A DNA stretch of 64,000 bases, taken from NCBI GenBank assembly GCA_046328125.1, contig JAXLXF010000041.1, forward strand, positions 1-64,000, read 5' to 3'. Under the pieces are notes generated by a model. The model had not been told where the DNA came from. It did not search any database and was given only the letters and a program-made list of their open reading frames with translations. The DNA is from JADZEM01 sp046328125. GTDB taxonomy: Bacteria > Chloroflexota > UBA6077 > JACCZL01. The position numbers and the translations under genes were made by a program. This document shows positions 15,797 through 23,643 of this stretch, piece after piece. Within the stretch, counting starts at the first letter, position 1. Every line of letters starts with the position of its first letter.

Positions 15797-17095
15797 ATGC
15801 ACCACCTGACCGCTCGGCGGCTCACCGCGTTGTCGCTCGCGCTGCTGACAGCCCTGTCCCTTTCCTTCGGACCCGGCGCACTGGCCGCGACGACCTGGCC
15901 CGCGCCGTCGTCGGCGATCGTCGGCGTCCGCGCCGACAGTGCGCCATCGTTCAGCGGCTCGGCGGCGCTCCAACACGTCAACGAGCTGAGCGTCGGGATC
16001 GGCAGCCGGGTGGCCGGCTCGCCGGCCCAGGACAGCACCCACCAGTACCTGACGACGCAGTTGCAGGGGATGGGCTACCAGACCGTGCTCCAGAGCTTCC
16101 CGATCACGGCGTACCAGGATCGTGGCTCGAAGCTCACGCTCGGCGGCGCGCTCGGGCAGTCGGTCAGCGCCAACACCCTGGTCTACTCGGCGGCTGGCGC
16201 TGTCGAGGCCGAGCTGGTCGAGGCCGGACTCGGACGCCCCGAAGACTACGAGGACGCCAACGCCTCCGGGAAGATCGCGCTGGTCACGCGCGGCGACATC
16301 CGCTTTGCCGACAAGGTTGACGCCGCCGCGAAGGCCGGCGTCCTCGCCGTCATCATCGCCAACAACGTGCCCGGCAGTTTCAACGGCAGCCTGATCGGCA
16401 TGTCAGCCATTCCGGCCGTGGGCGTGTCCCAAGAGGACGGCGCCGTCCTGCGTCAGGCGATCCGAGCGGGTGGCGCCACCATCCGCGTCGAGGTGAACGC
16501 CACGTCGGCCCAGAGCACCGGCGCGAACGTGGTGGCGACGCGAGCGGGCGGTCCAAAGACGCTGGTGATCGGCGCGCATATCGACTCGGTGGCGGCTGGC
16601 CCGGGCGCGAACGACAATGCCTCGGGAACCGCGACGGCTCTGGAGCTGGCCCGGGTGCTCGCGAGCCGCCCGACGCCGTACACGGTCCAGGTCGTCGGGT
16701 TCGACGCCGAGGAGGTCGGCCTGGTCGGTAGCTCCTACTTCGTGTCGCAGCTCTCGGACGCCGAGAAGCAGGCGATCATCGCAATGCTGAACTTCGACAT
16801 GGTCGGCGTGGGCACGGAGAGCCGCGCGGGCGGCACCGACTCGCTGGTCCGGCTCGCGCAGGCGGCCGGCGCCCAGGAAGGCGTCAGCGTCGGACAGCTT
16901 GGCGACGGCCTCGGCGGCGCCAGCGACCACGCGTCCTTCATGCGCGCGGGCATCCCAGCCCTTTTCGTCTACCGCTCGAACGACCCGAACTACCATTCGC
17001 CCAACGACCGCTTCGAGTACGTGGACGCGGCCAACCTCCAGATCGCAGGCAACCTGGCGCTCGACGTGATCGCGGCGCTGGAGCGCGGGGAGTAG
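15797..17095 (+). CDS. Secreted M28-family zinc aminopeptidase with PA domain
   Basis: A 432-residue exported peptidase. A signal peptide covers about residues 1-31 (TALSLALLTALSLSFGPGALAA). A protease-associated domain lies between (about 130-225, ANASGKIALVTRGD...KAGVLAVIIAN). The catalytic domain has all metal ligands of the M28 family: GAHIDSV (His), GANDNASG (bridging Asp), DAEEVGLVGS (catalytic Glu and ligand), NFDMVG (Asp) and NYHSPNDR (His). It should cleave N-terminal residues of peptides outside the cell. The ATG at 15797 has AGGAGG 12 bases upstream; a GTG further upstream would spoil the signal peptide. Confidence 0.92.
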   Translation: MHHLTARRLTALSLALLTALSLSFGPGALAATTWPAPSSAIVGVRADSAPSFSGSAALQHVNELSVGIGSRVAGSPAQDSTHQYLTTQLQGMGYQTVLQSFPITAYQDRGSKLTLGGALGQSVSANTLVYSAAGAVEAELVEAGLGRPEDYEDANASGKIALVTRGDIRFADKVDAAAKAGVLAVIIANNVPGSFNGSLIGMSAIPAVGVSQEDGAVLRQAIRAGGATIRVEVNATSAQSTGANVVATRAGGPKTLVIGAHIDSVAAGPGANDNASGTATALELARVLASRPTPYTVQVVGFDAEEVGLVGSSYFVSQLSDAEKQAIIAMLNFDMVGVGTESRAGGTDSLVRLAQAAGAQEGVSVGQLGDGLGGASDHASFMRAGIPALFVYRSNDPNYHSPNDRFEYVDAANLQIAGNLALDVIAALERGE

Positions 17096-17105
17096 CCGAC
17101 CTCAG

Positions 17106-17402
17106 ATGACGCAGTCAGGTCGGGCACGGGTGCACGTCTGGATCAGCGGCCGGGTCCAGGGCGTCGGCTTCCGCTACTCGACGTGCGAGCAGGCGGAGCG
17201 CCTGGGTCTGGGCGGCTGGGTCAGGAACCTGGGCGACGGGCGCGTCGAGGCCGTCTTCGAAGGGCCAGCCGCCGAAGTCGCCCAGGCCGTCGCCTGGTGC
17301 CGCCAGGGGCCGCCGGGATCGTGGGTGTCCGACGTGCAGACTGAGACAGAGCAGCCGGTCGGCGAGTCCGGCTTCCGCGCCCGCCCGAGCGGCTACCCGT
17401 GA
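17106..17402 (+). CDS. acyP: Acylphosphatase
   Basis: A 98-residue enzyme hydrolysing carboxyl-phosphate bonds. The substrate-binding arginine lies in GRVQGVGFR (Arg23) and the catalytic asparagine in GWVRNLGDGRVE (Asn41), with the expected spacing. It begins 10 bases after the M28 peptidase stop, and its TGA overlaps the GTG of the following esterase, so the three genes probably form one transcript. Confidence 0.95.
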   Translation: MTQSGRARVHVWISGRVQGVGFRYSTCEQAERLGLGGWVRNLGDGRVEAVFEGPAAEVAQAVAWCRQGPPGSWVSDVQTETEQPVGESGFRARPSGYP

Positions 17403-18181
17403 GCGCGACCGTCCGTCACGGCACCTGGCCGCCGCTGCCCGGCGCCGAGCCGTTCGAGTATCCAGGCGACCCTGACCTCGGCGCCCTGCTGGTGCACGGC
17501 TTCACCGGATCGCCGGGCGAGCTCCGCCCGGTCGGTGAAGCGCTGGCGGCCGCCGATATCGGCTCGGCGGGCGTGCTGCTGCGCGGCCACGGCACCCACC
17601 CGAACGACATGGTCGGTCGAACGTACGCCGAGTGGATCGAGGACGTCGAGCAGGGGCTGGAGCGCCTGCTCGAACGGCACCGGCGGGCCGTCGTCGTCGG
17701 GCTGTCGATGGGGGGCACGCTCGCGCTCAACGTCGCCGCCCGCCGCGCCGACGATCCGCGTCTGGCCGGCCTCGTGACGATCTCGGCGCCGCTGTTTCTC
17801 TCGGACTGGCGACTCGGGCTGGTCGGCGTCATCTCGCGGATTGTGAAGTGGCAAGCCTGGGGGAGACCCGACATCAAGGACCGGCGCGTGTGGGACACGC
17901 ACGGAGCGTACCGCCGGATCCGCACCGCCGCTATCCCGCAGTTGCTCGGGCTGATGCGCGAGACGAATCAGAGGCTGGCACGCGTCGGGCAGCCGATTCT
18001 GGTCGTCCACGCTCGCGAGGACCATATCGTGCCGCCCGGCAACCTCGACCGGATTCGTGACGGCGTCGCGAGCCGCGTCAAGAGCTCCATGCTCCTGGAC
18101 AACTGCTATCATGTGAGCACCGTCGATTTCGAGGCGGAGCGGCTCAACGCCGAGATCGTCCGCTTCATTCGAAACCTCTGA
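17399..18181 (+). CDS. Carboxylesterase, Est30-like alpha/beta hydrolase
   Basis: A 260-residue serine hydrolase. LLVHGFTGSPGELRPV supplies the oxyanion hole, VVVGLSMGGTLAL the nucleophile serine elbow, VVHAREDHIVPP the aspartate and DNCYHVSTVD the histidine. The small-ester or monoacylglycerol lipase type of Bacillus Est30 is the nearest known match by motif. The start is GTG at 17399, overlapping the acyP stop by four bases (GTGA). No signal peptide, so cytoplasmic. Confidence 0.9.
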   Translation: MSATVRHGTWPPLPGAEPFEYPGDPDLGALLVHGFTGSPGELRPVGEALAAADIGSAGVLLRGHGTHPNDMVGRTYAEWIEDVEQGLERLLERHRRAVVVGLSMGGTLALNVAARRADDPRLAGLVTISAPLFLSDWRLGLVGVISRIVKWQAWGRPDIKDRRVWDTHGAYRRIRTAAIPQLLGLMRETNQRLARVGQPILVVHAREDHIVPPGNLDRIRDGVASRVKSSMLLDNCYHVSTVDFEAERLNAEIVRFIRNL

Positions 18182-18234
18182 CGCCCGCATTGGCGCCTCG
18201 CCCCCGCGTACGCTGAGCGAGCTGACGGAAACCG

Positions 18235-19200
18235 ATGCTTCTCCATCTCTCTGGCACTGTGGTGCGTCGTGTGCTCGCTTCAATTGCCGCGGCCTGTGGC
18301 GTGGCCGGCTTCGTCGCGCTGGTCGGCGAGTACGGTCATCGTCAGATCACCCATGCCTACCGCAACGACTTTCGCGACGACCCGAGCCGCTGGGGTCTGG
18401 GCGCCGGCGAGGAGATCGACATCCTGGCGCGCGACGGCGTGCGGCTGCACAGCTGGCTGTTCCAGTCGCCACAGGCCGCCGCTTCGGTGATCGTGCTGCA
18501 CGGCCACGGCGGCAACAAACACACGACCCTGCCCCTGGCTCAGATGCTGTATCCCGCCTACAACGTGCTGCTGATCGACCATCGCGGCCACGGCGAGAGC
18601 GACGGCGTCCGAACCACCATCGGGTACGAGGAGCGCCTGGACGTCCACGCGGCTGTCGACCTGCTGCTGGAGCGAGGGCTCGGGCCGGTCGGCATTTTCG
18701 GCATGTCGATGGGCGCGGCGACGGCGATCCTGGCCGCGGCCGAGGACCGACGGATCGCGGCGGTCGTCGCGGACAGTCCGTTCGCACGCCTGCGCTGGGC
18801 CGTCGCCCAGTCGGCGGTGCTGCGCGGCTACCCGACCGTCATCACGCCCATCATCGCCTATCTCGGCTGTCTCGCGACCTCGCTCCACCTGCGCAGCCGC
18901 ATGTCCGCGTTCGACCCGGTCGAGGTGGTGGATCGGATCGCGCCCCGCCCGCTGCTGCTCATGCACGGCGTCGAGGACGAGATCGTGCCGGTCGCGAGCG
19001 CTCGCGCGCTGATGGCCCAGGCCGGCGAGCCGTTCGACGTCTGGCTGATCGACGGACTGAAGCACTGCCGGGCGTTCGACGAGGCGCACGCCGAGTTCAC
19101 GTCACGCGTGGTTGGCTTCTTCGACCGCTGGCTGGCGCCGGCCGCCGGCGGGGCATCGGCGAACGGTCTGTCCGAGGGAGCGACCCTGGCGCGCGGCTAG
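18235..19200 (+). CDS. Membrane-anchored alpha/beta hydrolase
   Basis: A 321-residue hydrolase with an N-terminal hydrophobic segment (about 8-29) that could anchor it to the membrane. Catalytic elements: VIVLHGHGGNK (oxyanion region), IFGMSMGAATAI (Ser nucleophile), HGVEDEIVP (Asp) and GLKHCRAFDEA (His). DHRGHGESDG is the usual strand-4 motif. The substrate is unknown. It lies 53 bases after the esterase. Its TAG stop overlaps the stop of the convergent minus-strand gene within the tetranucleotide CTAG. Confidence 0.88.
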   Translation: MLLHLSGTVVRRVLASIAAACGVAGFVALVGEYGHRQITHAYRNDFRDDPSRWGLGAGEEIDILARDGVRLHSWLFQSPQAAASVIVLHGHGGNKHTTLPLAQMLYPAYNVLLIDHRGHGESDGVRTTIGYEERLDVHAAVDLLLERGLGPVGIFGMSMGAATAILAAAEDRRIAAVVADSPFARLRWAVAQSAVLRGYPTVITPIIAYLGCLATSLHLRSRMSAFDPVEVVDRIAPRPLLLMHGVEDEIVPVASARALMAQAGEPFDVWLIDGLKHCRAFDEAHAEFTSRVVGFFDRWLAPAAGGASANGLSEGATLARG

Positions 19201-19646
19201 CGCGTCGTCCGTGTCGCCCTGGCGGCGAGCGAGTCGGCCAGCCAGCCACCGGTGCAGGCGCCGAGCAGGTGGACCAGATCGCCCAGGATCAGGCCGCCCA
19301 TGTCCATGGGGCCGAGCACCTGCGGTCCGAACTTCGTCGCGAGGTCGATCTCGGTGTACGCTTTCATCGAGGCGCCGATCAAAATGAAGATCACCGCCAT
19401 CGCGACGCCCTGAATGACGCCCATCCGTCCGGCGATCTTGCCGGCGACGAGGCCGCCCACGAACATCGACGCGAACAGCATCGACGCCTGCGCCCCGAGG
19501 TTTGTCTGCAAGGCGCCGGCGGTCAGCCGCCCGAGCGTCATGCTCAGCCCGAGCGCCACCAGCGAGCCGATGGCGACGCCCTTCCACGAGATGACGCTGA
19601 CGAGATTCTCGTCCGCGCCGGAGGCTGGCCGTGTTGACTGAGACAT
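19197..19646 (-). CDS. Four-helix integral membrane protein
   Basis: A 149-residue hydrophobic protein. After a polar N-terminus (MSQSTRPASGADEN), about four transmembrane helices can be drawn: WKGVAIGSLVALGLSMTLG, ASMLFASMFVGGLVAGKIA, MGVIQGVAMAVIFILIGASM and LILGDLVHLLGACTGGWLA. The glycine-rich pattern resembles TIGR04086/YrzE-type small membrane proteins of unknown function. The ATG at 19646 is chosen because GGGAGCGGGAGCG precedes it; the frame is open further upstream but polar and unlike coding sequence. Confidence 0.75.
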   Translation of the reverse strand: MSQSTRPASGADENLVSVISWKGVAIGSLVALGLSMTLGRLTAGALQTNLGAQASMLFASMFVGGLVAGKIAGRMGVIQGVAMAVIFILIGASMKAYTEIDLATKFGPQVLGPMDMGGLILGDLVHLLGACTGGWLADSLAARATRTTR

Positions 19647-19780
19647 GAGGCGCTCCCGCTCCCTGACCGATCGGCGACAGGTGGGATCGTACCATGCGGT
19701 GGCAGATGTCGGGCACGAGCACCGGTGTGACCCGCTGAATCCAGGACACAATCTCTCCAGGATCGCATCATGCAACGTGG

Positions 19781-19786
19781 TATCAT
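19781..19786 (+). promoter_or_regulatory. Putative -10 element upstream of etfB
   Basis: TATCAT in the 287-base gap between the divergent membrane-protein and etfB genes, about 150 bases before the etfB ATG. No clear -35. The rest of this gap shows no gene or strong structure. Confidence 0.35.
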
Positions 19787-19933
19787 CCCAGGCCAGATGA
19801 CGCCACGGCGTCCTTTCGTCGGCCGGCTGCCGCACGCGATGGCGCCGCGAAATCTGGCCGCCTCGCATCGTCTTCCCCGGCTGCCCCGACGAAGCTACGC
19901 TGTGCCCCCGGATCCGCCCACTCGGAGCACGAA

Positions 19934-20722
19934 ATGAAGATCGTCGTCACCGTCAAGCAGGTTCCCGATCCGGACATCCCGCCGACGCACTTCAAAGTGG
20001 ACGAAGCTGCCCGCAAGGTCGTGCCGCCCGCCGGAGTCGCGCCCGTGATGAACGGCTACGACGGCAACGCCCTCGAAGCCGCGCTCCGACTCAAGGAGAA
20101 GCACGGCGGCAGCGTCACCGTCATTAGCATGGGCGGACCGGAAGCTCGCGACACGCTGAAGCGCGCCATCGCGATGGGTGCTGACGCAGCTGTCCACGTC
20201 AACGACCCGGCCCTCGCGGACGCCGACAGCGCCACCACCGCGGCCGTCCTTGCCGCCGCCATCAAGAAGGTCGGCGACTACGACCTGATCCTCTCGGGAC
20301 GGCAGGCCAGCGACACCGACGCCGGCCAGGTGCCGCTCGGCGTCGCGGAGATCCTGGGGCTGCCGTCGGTGGCGCCGGTCGTCGCGATTGAGCCGAGCGG
20401 GGCTGGCCTGAAGGTGAACCGGATGATCGAAGACGGCTATCAGGTCGTCGAGGTCGGCTTGCCGGCCCTGCTCGCGGTGTCGAGCGAGATCGGCGAGCCA
20501 CGTTATCCGCCGCTGCGCGGGATCATGGCGGCCGGGCGCGCTCAGATCCCCAACTGGACGGCGGCCGACCTCGGCGTGAGCGTCGGCTCCTCGAAGCGGT
20601 CGACGCTCCGCCGCCTCTACGTCGAGCAGCGCGAGGCACGCGTCGACCTGATCGAGGCCGACACGCCCGAAGAGGCCGGGGTCGCCCTCGCCGACCGCCT
20701 GCGCGACGCAAAGCTCATCTAG
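19934..20722 (+). CDS. etfB: Electron transfer flavoprotein, beta subunit
   Basis: A 262-residue EtfB. MKIVVTVKQVPDPD at the N-terminus, GYDGNALEAALRLKEKHGG, TLKRAIAMGADAAVHV, the ETF beta-loop YDLILSGRQASDTDAGQVP and the GLPALLAVSSEIGEPRYPPL signature are all typical. It binds AMP and, with EtfA, passes electrons from acyl-CoA or other flavin dehydrogenases to ETF-quinone oxidoreductase. GGAG lies nine bases before the ATG. etfA follows after 57 bases. No dehydrogenase partner gene is adjacent. Confidence 0.96.
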   Translation: MKIVVTVKQVPDPDIPPTHFKVDEAARKVVPPAGVAPVMNGYDGNALEAALRLKEKHGGSVTVISMGGPEARDTLKRAIAMGADAAVHVNDPALADADSATTAAVLAAAIKKVGDYDLILSGRQASDTDAGQVPLGVAEILGLPSVAPVVAIEPSGAGLKVNRMIEDGYQVVEVGLPALLAVSSEIGEPRYPPLRGIMAAGRAQIPNWTAADLGVSVGSSKRSTLRRLYVEQREARVDLIEADTPEEAGVALADRLRDAKLI

Positions 20723-20779
20723 TCCAACCGACCGTCCCGCCGTCACTGGCGGGTCCGCTCCACACAGGAGGCTCTACCA

Positions 20780-21766
20780 ATGTCCGAGAAGGGCGGCGTC
20801 CTGGTCGTCGCCGAGACCGTCGATGGCGCGCTGGCGCCGATCTCCGCCGAGCTGGTCGGCGCCGGCCGGCGCCTTGCCGACGCACTGGGTGTCAGCGTTT
20901 CCGCCGCGCTGCTCGGGGCTGGCCTGGACGGCGCCGCTGGCGAGCTGGCGGCGCTCGGCCCGGCGCGGGTGCTGGTCGGGAACAGCCCGAGCCTGGCAGA
21001 CCTCCAGACCGATCCGACTGTTGCGACGCTCGCTGCACTGGTCGCCGCCGAAGAGCCAGCGGTCGTGCTGTTCGGCCACGCACCAACCTACCGCGAGACC
21101 GCGATTCGGCTGGCGTATCGGCTTGGGACCGCGATCGCGACCGACTGCACGGCGCTCCGAGCCGAGGACGGCCAGGTCGTCATCACCAAGCCCGTCTTCG
21201 GCGGCGCGGCAATCGCCGAGTACGCCAGCGACGCCAGCCCGACCGTCGCCACGCTGCGCCCGCGCGCGTTCGCGCCGGCCGAGCCCGGCGGCGCGTCCGC
21301 GCAGGTCTCGGCAATCGAGCTGCCGGCCGATCTCTCGTCGCGCACGAAGGTCGTGGAGACGGTGAAGGAAGCCGTCAGCGCGGGACCGCGCCTGAAGGAC
21401 GCCAAGACGGTCGTCTCGGGCGGACGCGGCGTCGGCGGCCCGGAAAACTGGCACTACGTCGAGGAGCTGGCCGGCGCGCTCGGCGCAGCAGTTGGCGCCA
21501 GCCGCGCCGTGACCGACGCCGGCTGGGTGCCGCCCACCCATCAGGTCGGCCTGACCGGCACCACGATCTCGCCCGACCTGTACGTCACCATTGCGATCTC
21601 GGGCGCGGTCCAGCACATCGCCGGCTGCTCGGGCTCGCGGAACATCATCGCCATCAACCGCGACCCGGACGCCAACATCTTCCGACACGCGCGCTGGGGG
21701 GTCGTCGGCGACTATCAGAAGGTCGTGCCGGCGTTCACCCGTCGGGTCAAGGAGCTGCGCGGATAG
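20780..21766 (+). CDS. etfA: Electron transfer flavoprotein, alpha subunit
   Basis: A 328-residue EtfA. The N-terminal domain (1-190) is followed by the FAD-binding domain: VVSGGRGVGGPENW, VGASRAVTDAGWVP, QVGLTGTTISPDLYV, then GAVQHIAGCSGSRNIIAIN and NIFRHARWGVVGD, the classic C-terminal EtfA signature. Conserved Arg and Ser residues of the FAD site are present. The ATG at 20780 has AGGAGG upstream. Operon with etfB. Confidence 0.96.
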   Translation: MSEKGGVLVVAETVDGALAPISAELVGAGRRLADALGVSVSAALLGAGLDGAAGELAALGPARVLVGNSPSLADLQTDPTVATLAALVAAEEPAVVLFGHAPTYRETAIRLAYRLGTAIATDCTALRAEDGQVVITKPVFGGAAIAEYASDASPTVATLRPRAFAPAEPGGASAQVSAIELPADLSSRTKVVETVKEAVSAGPRLKDAKTVVSGGRGVGGPENWHYVEELAGALGAAVGASRAVTDAGWVPPTHQVGLTGTTISPDLYVTIAISGAVQHIAGCSGSRNIIAINRDPDANIFRHARWGVVGDYQKVVPAFTRRVKELRG

Positions 21767-21822
21767 GGCTGCTGGCCGCTCGTCCGTGCTGGCCGCGCCG
21801 CGAGTGGCTTGTCCGCCTCGCG

Positions 21823-22107
21823 GTGGCGGCGCTCCTGCTGGCTTCGTGCTCTCGCCCTGACCCCCGCCCAACTCAGCTCACCGGGGTCGTGGTGGACGTC
21901 CAGGCCGCGTCGTTCGTCCAGATCGCGTCGTTCACGCTGCGCACCAACGACGGCCAGCTGGTCCCGATGCGCGCGGCGGAGGGCGACATCGGGATCACGC
22001 AGAGCCACCTGCGCCAGCACATGGCGTTGGCCGAGCCAGTCGCGGTGACGGTGCGCTACGACGGCGACGAGGTGGTCGCGCTGCGCGTGGACGACGCGCC
22101 GCCCTGA
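21823..22107 (+). CDS. Small putative lipoprotein
   Basis: A secreted beta-rich domain following a lipobox-like LLLASC. From the GTG at 21823 the product is 94 residues, but its signal peptide would then lack a positively charged start. The same frame is open further upstream, back to the etfA stop, and encodes RREWLVRLAVAALLLASC, a textbook lipoprotein leader, so translation may begin at a CTG near 21769. The mature part (VVVDVQAASFVQIASFTLRT, VAVTVRYDGDEVVALRV) looks like a small OB-like barrel. Function unknown; probably read from the etf transcript. Confidence 0.65.
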   Translation: MAALLLASCSRPDPRPTQLTGVVVDVQAASFVQIASFTLRTNDGQLVPMRAAEGDIGITQSHLRQHMALAEPVAVTVRYDGDEVVALRVDDAPP

Positions 22108-22130
22108 GAGCGACGGTTGACGACGGCCAA

Positions 22131-22151
22131 AGCGGACAGGATGTCCGCGCT
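22131..22151. terminator. Hairpin between convergent genes
   Basis: AGCGGACA and TGTCCGCGCT form a short stem with one bulged base and a 3-base loop, lying between the small lipoprotein gene and the convergent Trx-like gene. There is no T-tract. Confidence 0.45.
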
Positions 22152-22166
22152 CCTAGGGGGGACTCG

Positions 22167-23054
22167 TCAGACGATCTTCGCGATCCCGCCCTCGATCTCG
22201 TCGGCCGTCGCGATGCCGTCGAACCGCTCGCGAATCGTGCCGCCACGATCCACGAAGAAGATCCACGGCTCGCTCGGCAAATGCCACTCGGTCACGGCAT
22301 CGGCGAGCACGCCGTTGCGGGGATCTTTGTAGATCTCGACGTGCGAGAAGTTGACGCTGTCGCCGTACTTCGGACGCAGCCCGAGCACCACGGCAAGCTG
22401 CGGTGCACAGGTCTGACTGGAGCAGAAGCCCGGCGACGCGAACACGATCGCCGTCGGCTTGCCGGTCGCCAGGAGCTCGTCCAGGCTGGTGGTGTGCAGC
22501 TCGCAGGGCGGCGCTGCCGTGCACAGCTCTGACGGGTCTTTCACGTCGCGGACCGTCAGCGTCTTCGAGCGGATCGCCTGACTGCCGATCATCGGCGCGG
22601 TGCTGGCCGCCTTCACCTCGAACGGCGAGCGGATCACCTGTCGATTGCCGTCCCACTCGACCACGGCTTCCACACCCCACCGGCCCGGTGCGTCGAACTG
22701 GACCGGGGCGGTGTAGATGCCGCGCGTCTGCTGGTCCACCCAGCGGAACGTCGCGGGCGACTCCGAGCGCTTGACGCCGTCGCTGCCGGAGAGCTGGAAG
22801 AAGCCGAAGGTCACTTTGGCATCGACGATGGGCTTATTGGCACCGTCGATGATTCCGACCGCGAACCGATTCGGACCGACCGCCAGATCCGAGGTCGCCA
22901 TGACCAGCGTCGGTCCGGCTGGCCGGGCCTCGGGCGAGGGCGTGGGGGCGGGCGCTGCCTGCTGAGGCGTGCAGCCGGCCAGGGCGAGCGCCGCGAACGA
23001 GCCTCCGACCCGAATGAGGGTACGGCGTGTGATGCGATGGTGCTGAGAAGTCAT
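22167..23054 (-). CDS. Tat-type lipoprotein with thioredoxin-like domain
   Basis: A 295-residue exported protein. The N-terminus has a twin arginine (RRTLIRVGGSFAALALAGC) that combines a Tat-like motif with a lipobox cysteine. After a proline-rich linker comes an Ig-like domain (about 50-140) and then a thioredoxin-like fold with SPGFCSSQTCAPQL, a C-x4-C dithiol where thioredoxins have CxxC. The domain ends in PSEPWIFFVDRGGTIRERFDG, including the cis-proline region. It may act as an extracytoplasmic reductase or metallochaperone. The ATG at 23054 has no obvious ribosome-binding site. Confidence 0.8.
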   Translation of the reverse strand: MTSQHHRITRRTLIRVGGSFAALALAGCTPQQAAPAPTPSPEARPAGPTLVMATSDLAVGPNRFAVGIIDGANKPIVDAKVTFGFFQLSGSDGVKRSESPATFRWVDQQTRGIYTAPVQFDAPGRWGVEAVVEWDGNRQVIRSPFEVKAASTAPMIGSQAIRSKTLTVRDVKDPSELCTAAPPCELHTTSLDELLATGKPTAIVFASPGFCSSQTCAPQLAVVLGLRPKYGDSVNFSHVEIYKDPRNGVLADAVTEWHLPSEPWIFFVDRGGTIRERFDGIATADEIEGGIAKIV

Positions 23055-23123
23055 CTGGTGTCCGGTGTCCAGTGAAGCGGGCGGGTGCGGCGCTGCGTTC
23101 GTGCGCGAAGCGCGGGCAGCGCG

Positions 23124-23129
23124 TACGAT
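23124..23129 (+). promoter_or_regulatory. -10 element implying a leaderless transcript
   Basis: TACGAT ends six bases before the ATG at 23136, the same geometry as at 8597-8609. No Shine-Dalgarno precedes the gene. Confidence 0.45.
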
Positions 23130-23135
23130 ACGGGC

Positions 23136-23483
23136 ATGTCGAGCTTCGCCGATGAAGTGTACGCCGTCGTGCGCTCCGTGCCGTCCGGCCGCGTCACGAC
23201 CTACGGCACGATCTCTCGCCTGCTGGGCCGCGTGCGCGGCGCGCGCCAGGTCGGCTGGGCGATGCACAACTGCCCGGACGACGTGCCAGCACATCGAGTG
23301 GTCGGCGCGGGCGGTCATCTGAGCGGCGGCTGGGCGTTCGGACACCCGAGCATTCAGCGCGAGCTGCTCGAAGAGGAAGGCGTCCACTTCGTGGGGCCAG
23401 AGCGCTGCGATCTTCGAGCGCACCTCTGGCCGGACTCGGAGAGCCTCGGAGAGGACGCCGCGTTCCCGTCCCCGCCGTCCTGA
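23136..23483 (+). CDS. Alkyltransferase-like protein (ATL)
   Basis: A 115-residue protein with the DNA-binding domain of O6-alkylguanine-DNA alkyltransferases: DEVYAVVRSVPSGRVTTYG, LGRVRGARQVGWAMHN and GGWAFG. The active-site PCHR of the true transferase is PAHR here, so it cannot accept the alkyl group. ATL proteins bind O6-alkylguanine, flip the base and direct nucleotide excision repair to it. The compact length with no N-terminal domain fits Atl1-type proteins. The ATG at 23136 starts the conserved domain; longer in-frame starts add a poorly conserved stretch. Confidence 0.9.
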   Translation: MSSFADEVYAVVRSVPSGRVTTYGTISRLLGRVRGARQVGWAMHNCPDDVPAHRVVGAGGHLSGGWAFGHPSIQRELLEEEGVHFVGPERCDLRAHLWPDSESLGEDAAFPSPPS

Positions 23484-23643
23484 TCCGCATGACGATTCTG
23501 TAACACGGTCGTTGCATCCCGACCGTCCCGCGCCTTCTGTCCACTGCGTACCATAGACCGCACGCGGACGCCGACCGACCGGCGTCAGAACCTGATCGCG
23601 AGCCTTGCCTCCACGCGCTGGCACGCTCGCTTCGGAGGCCGCC

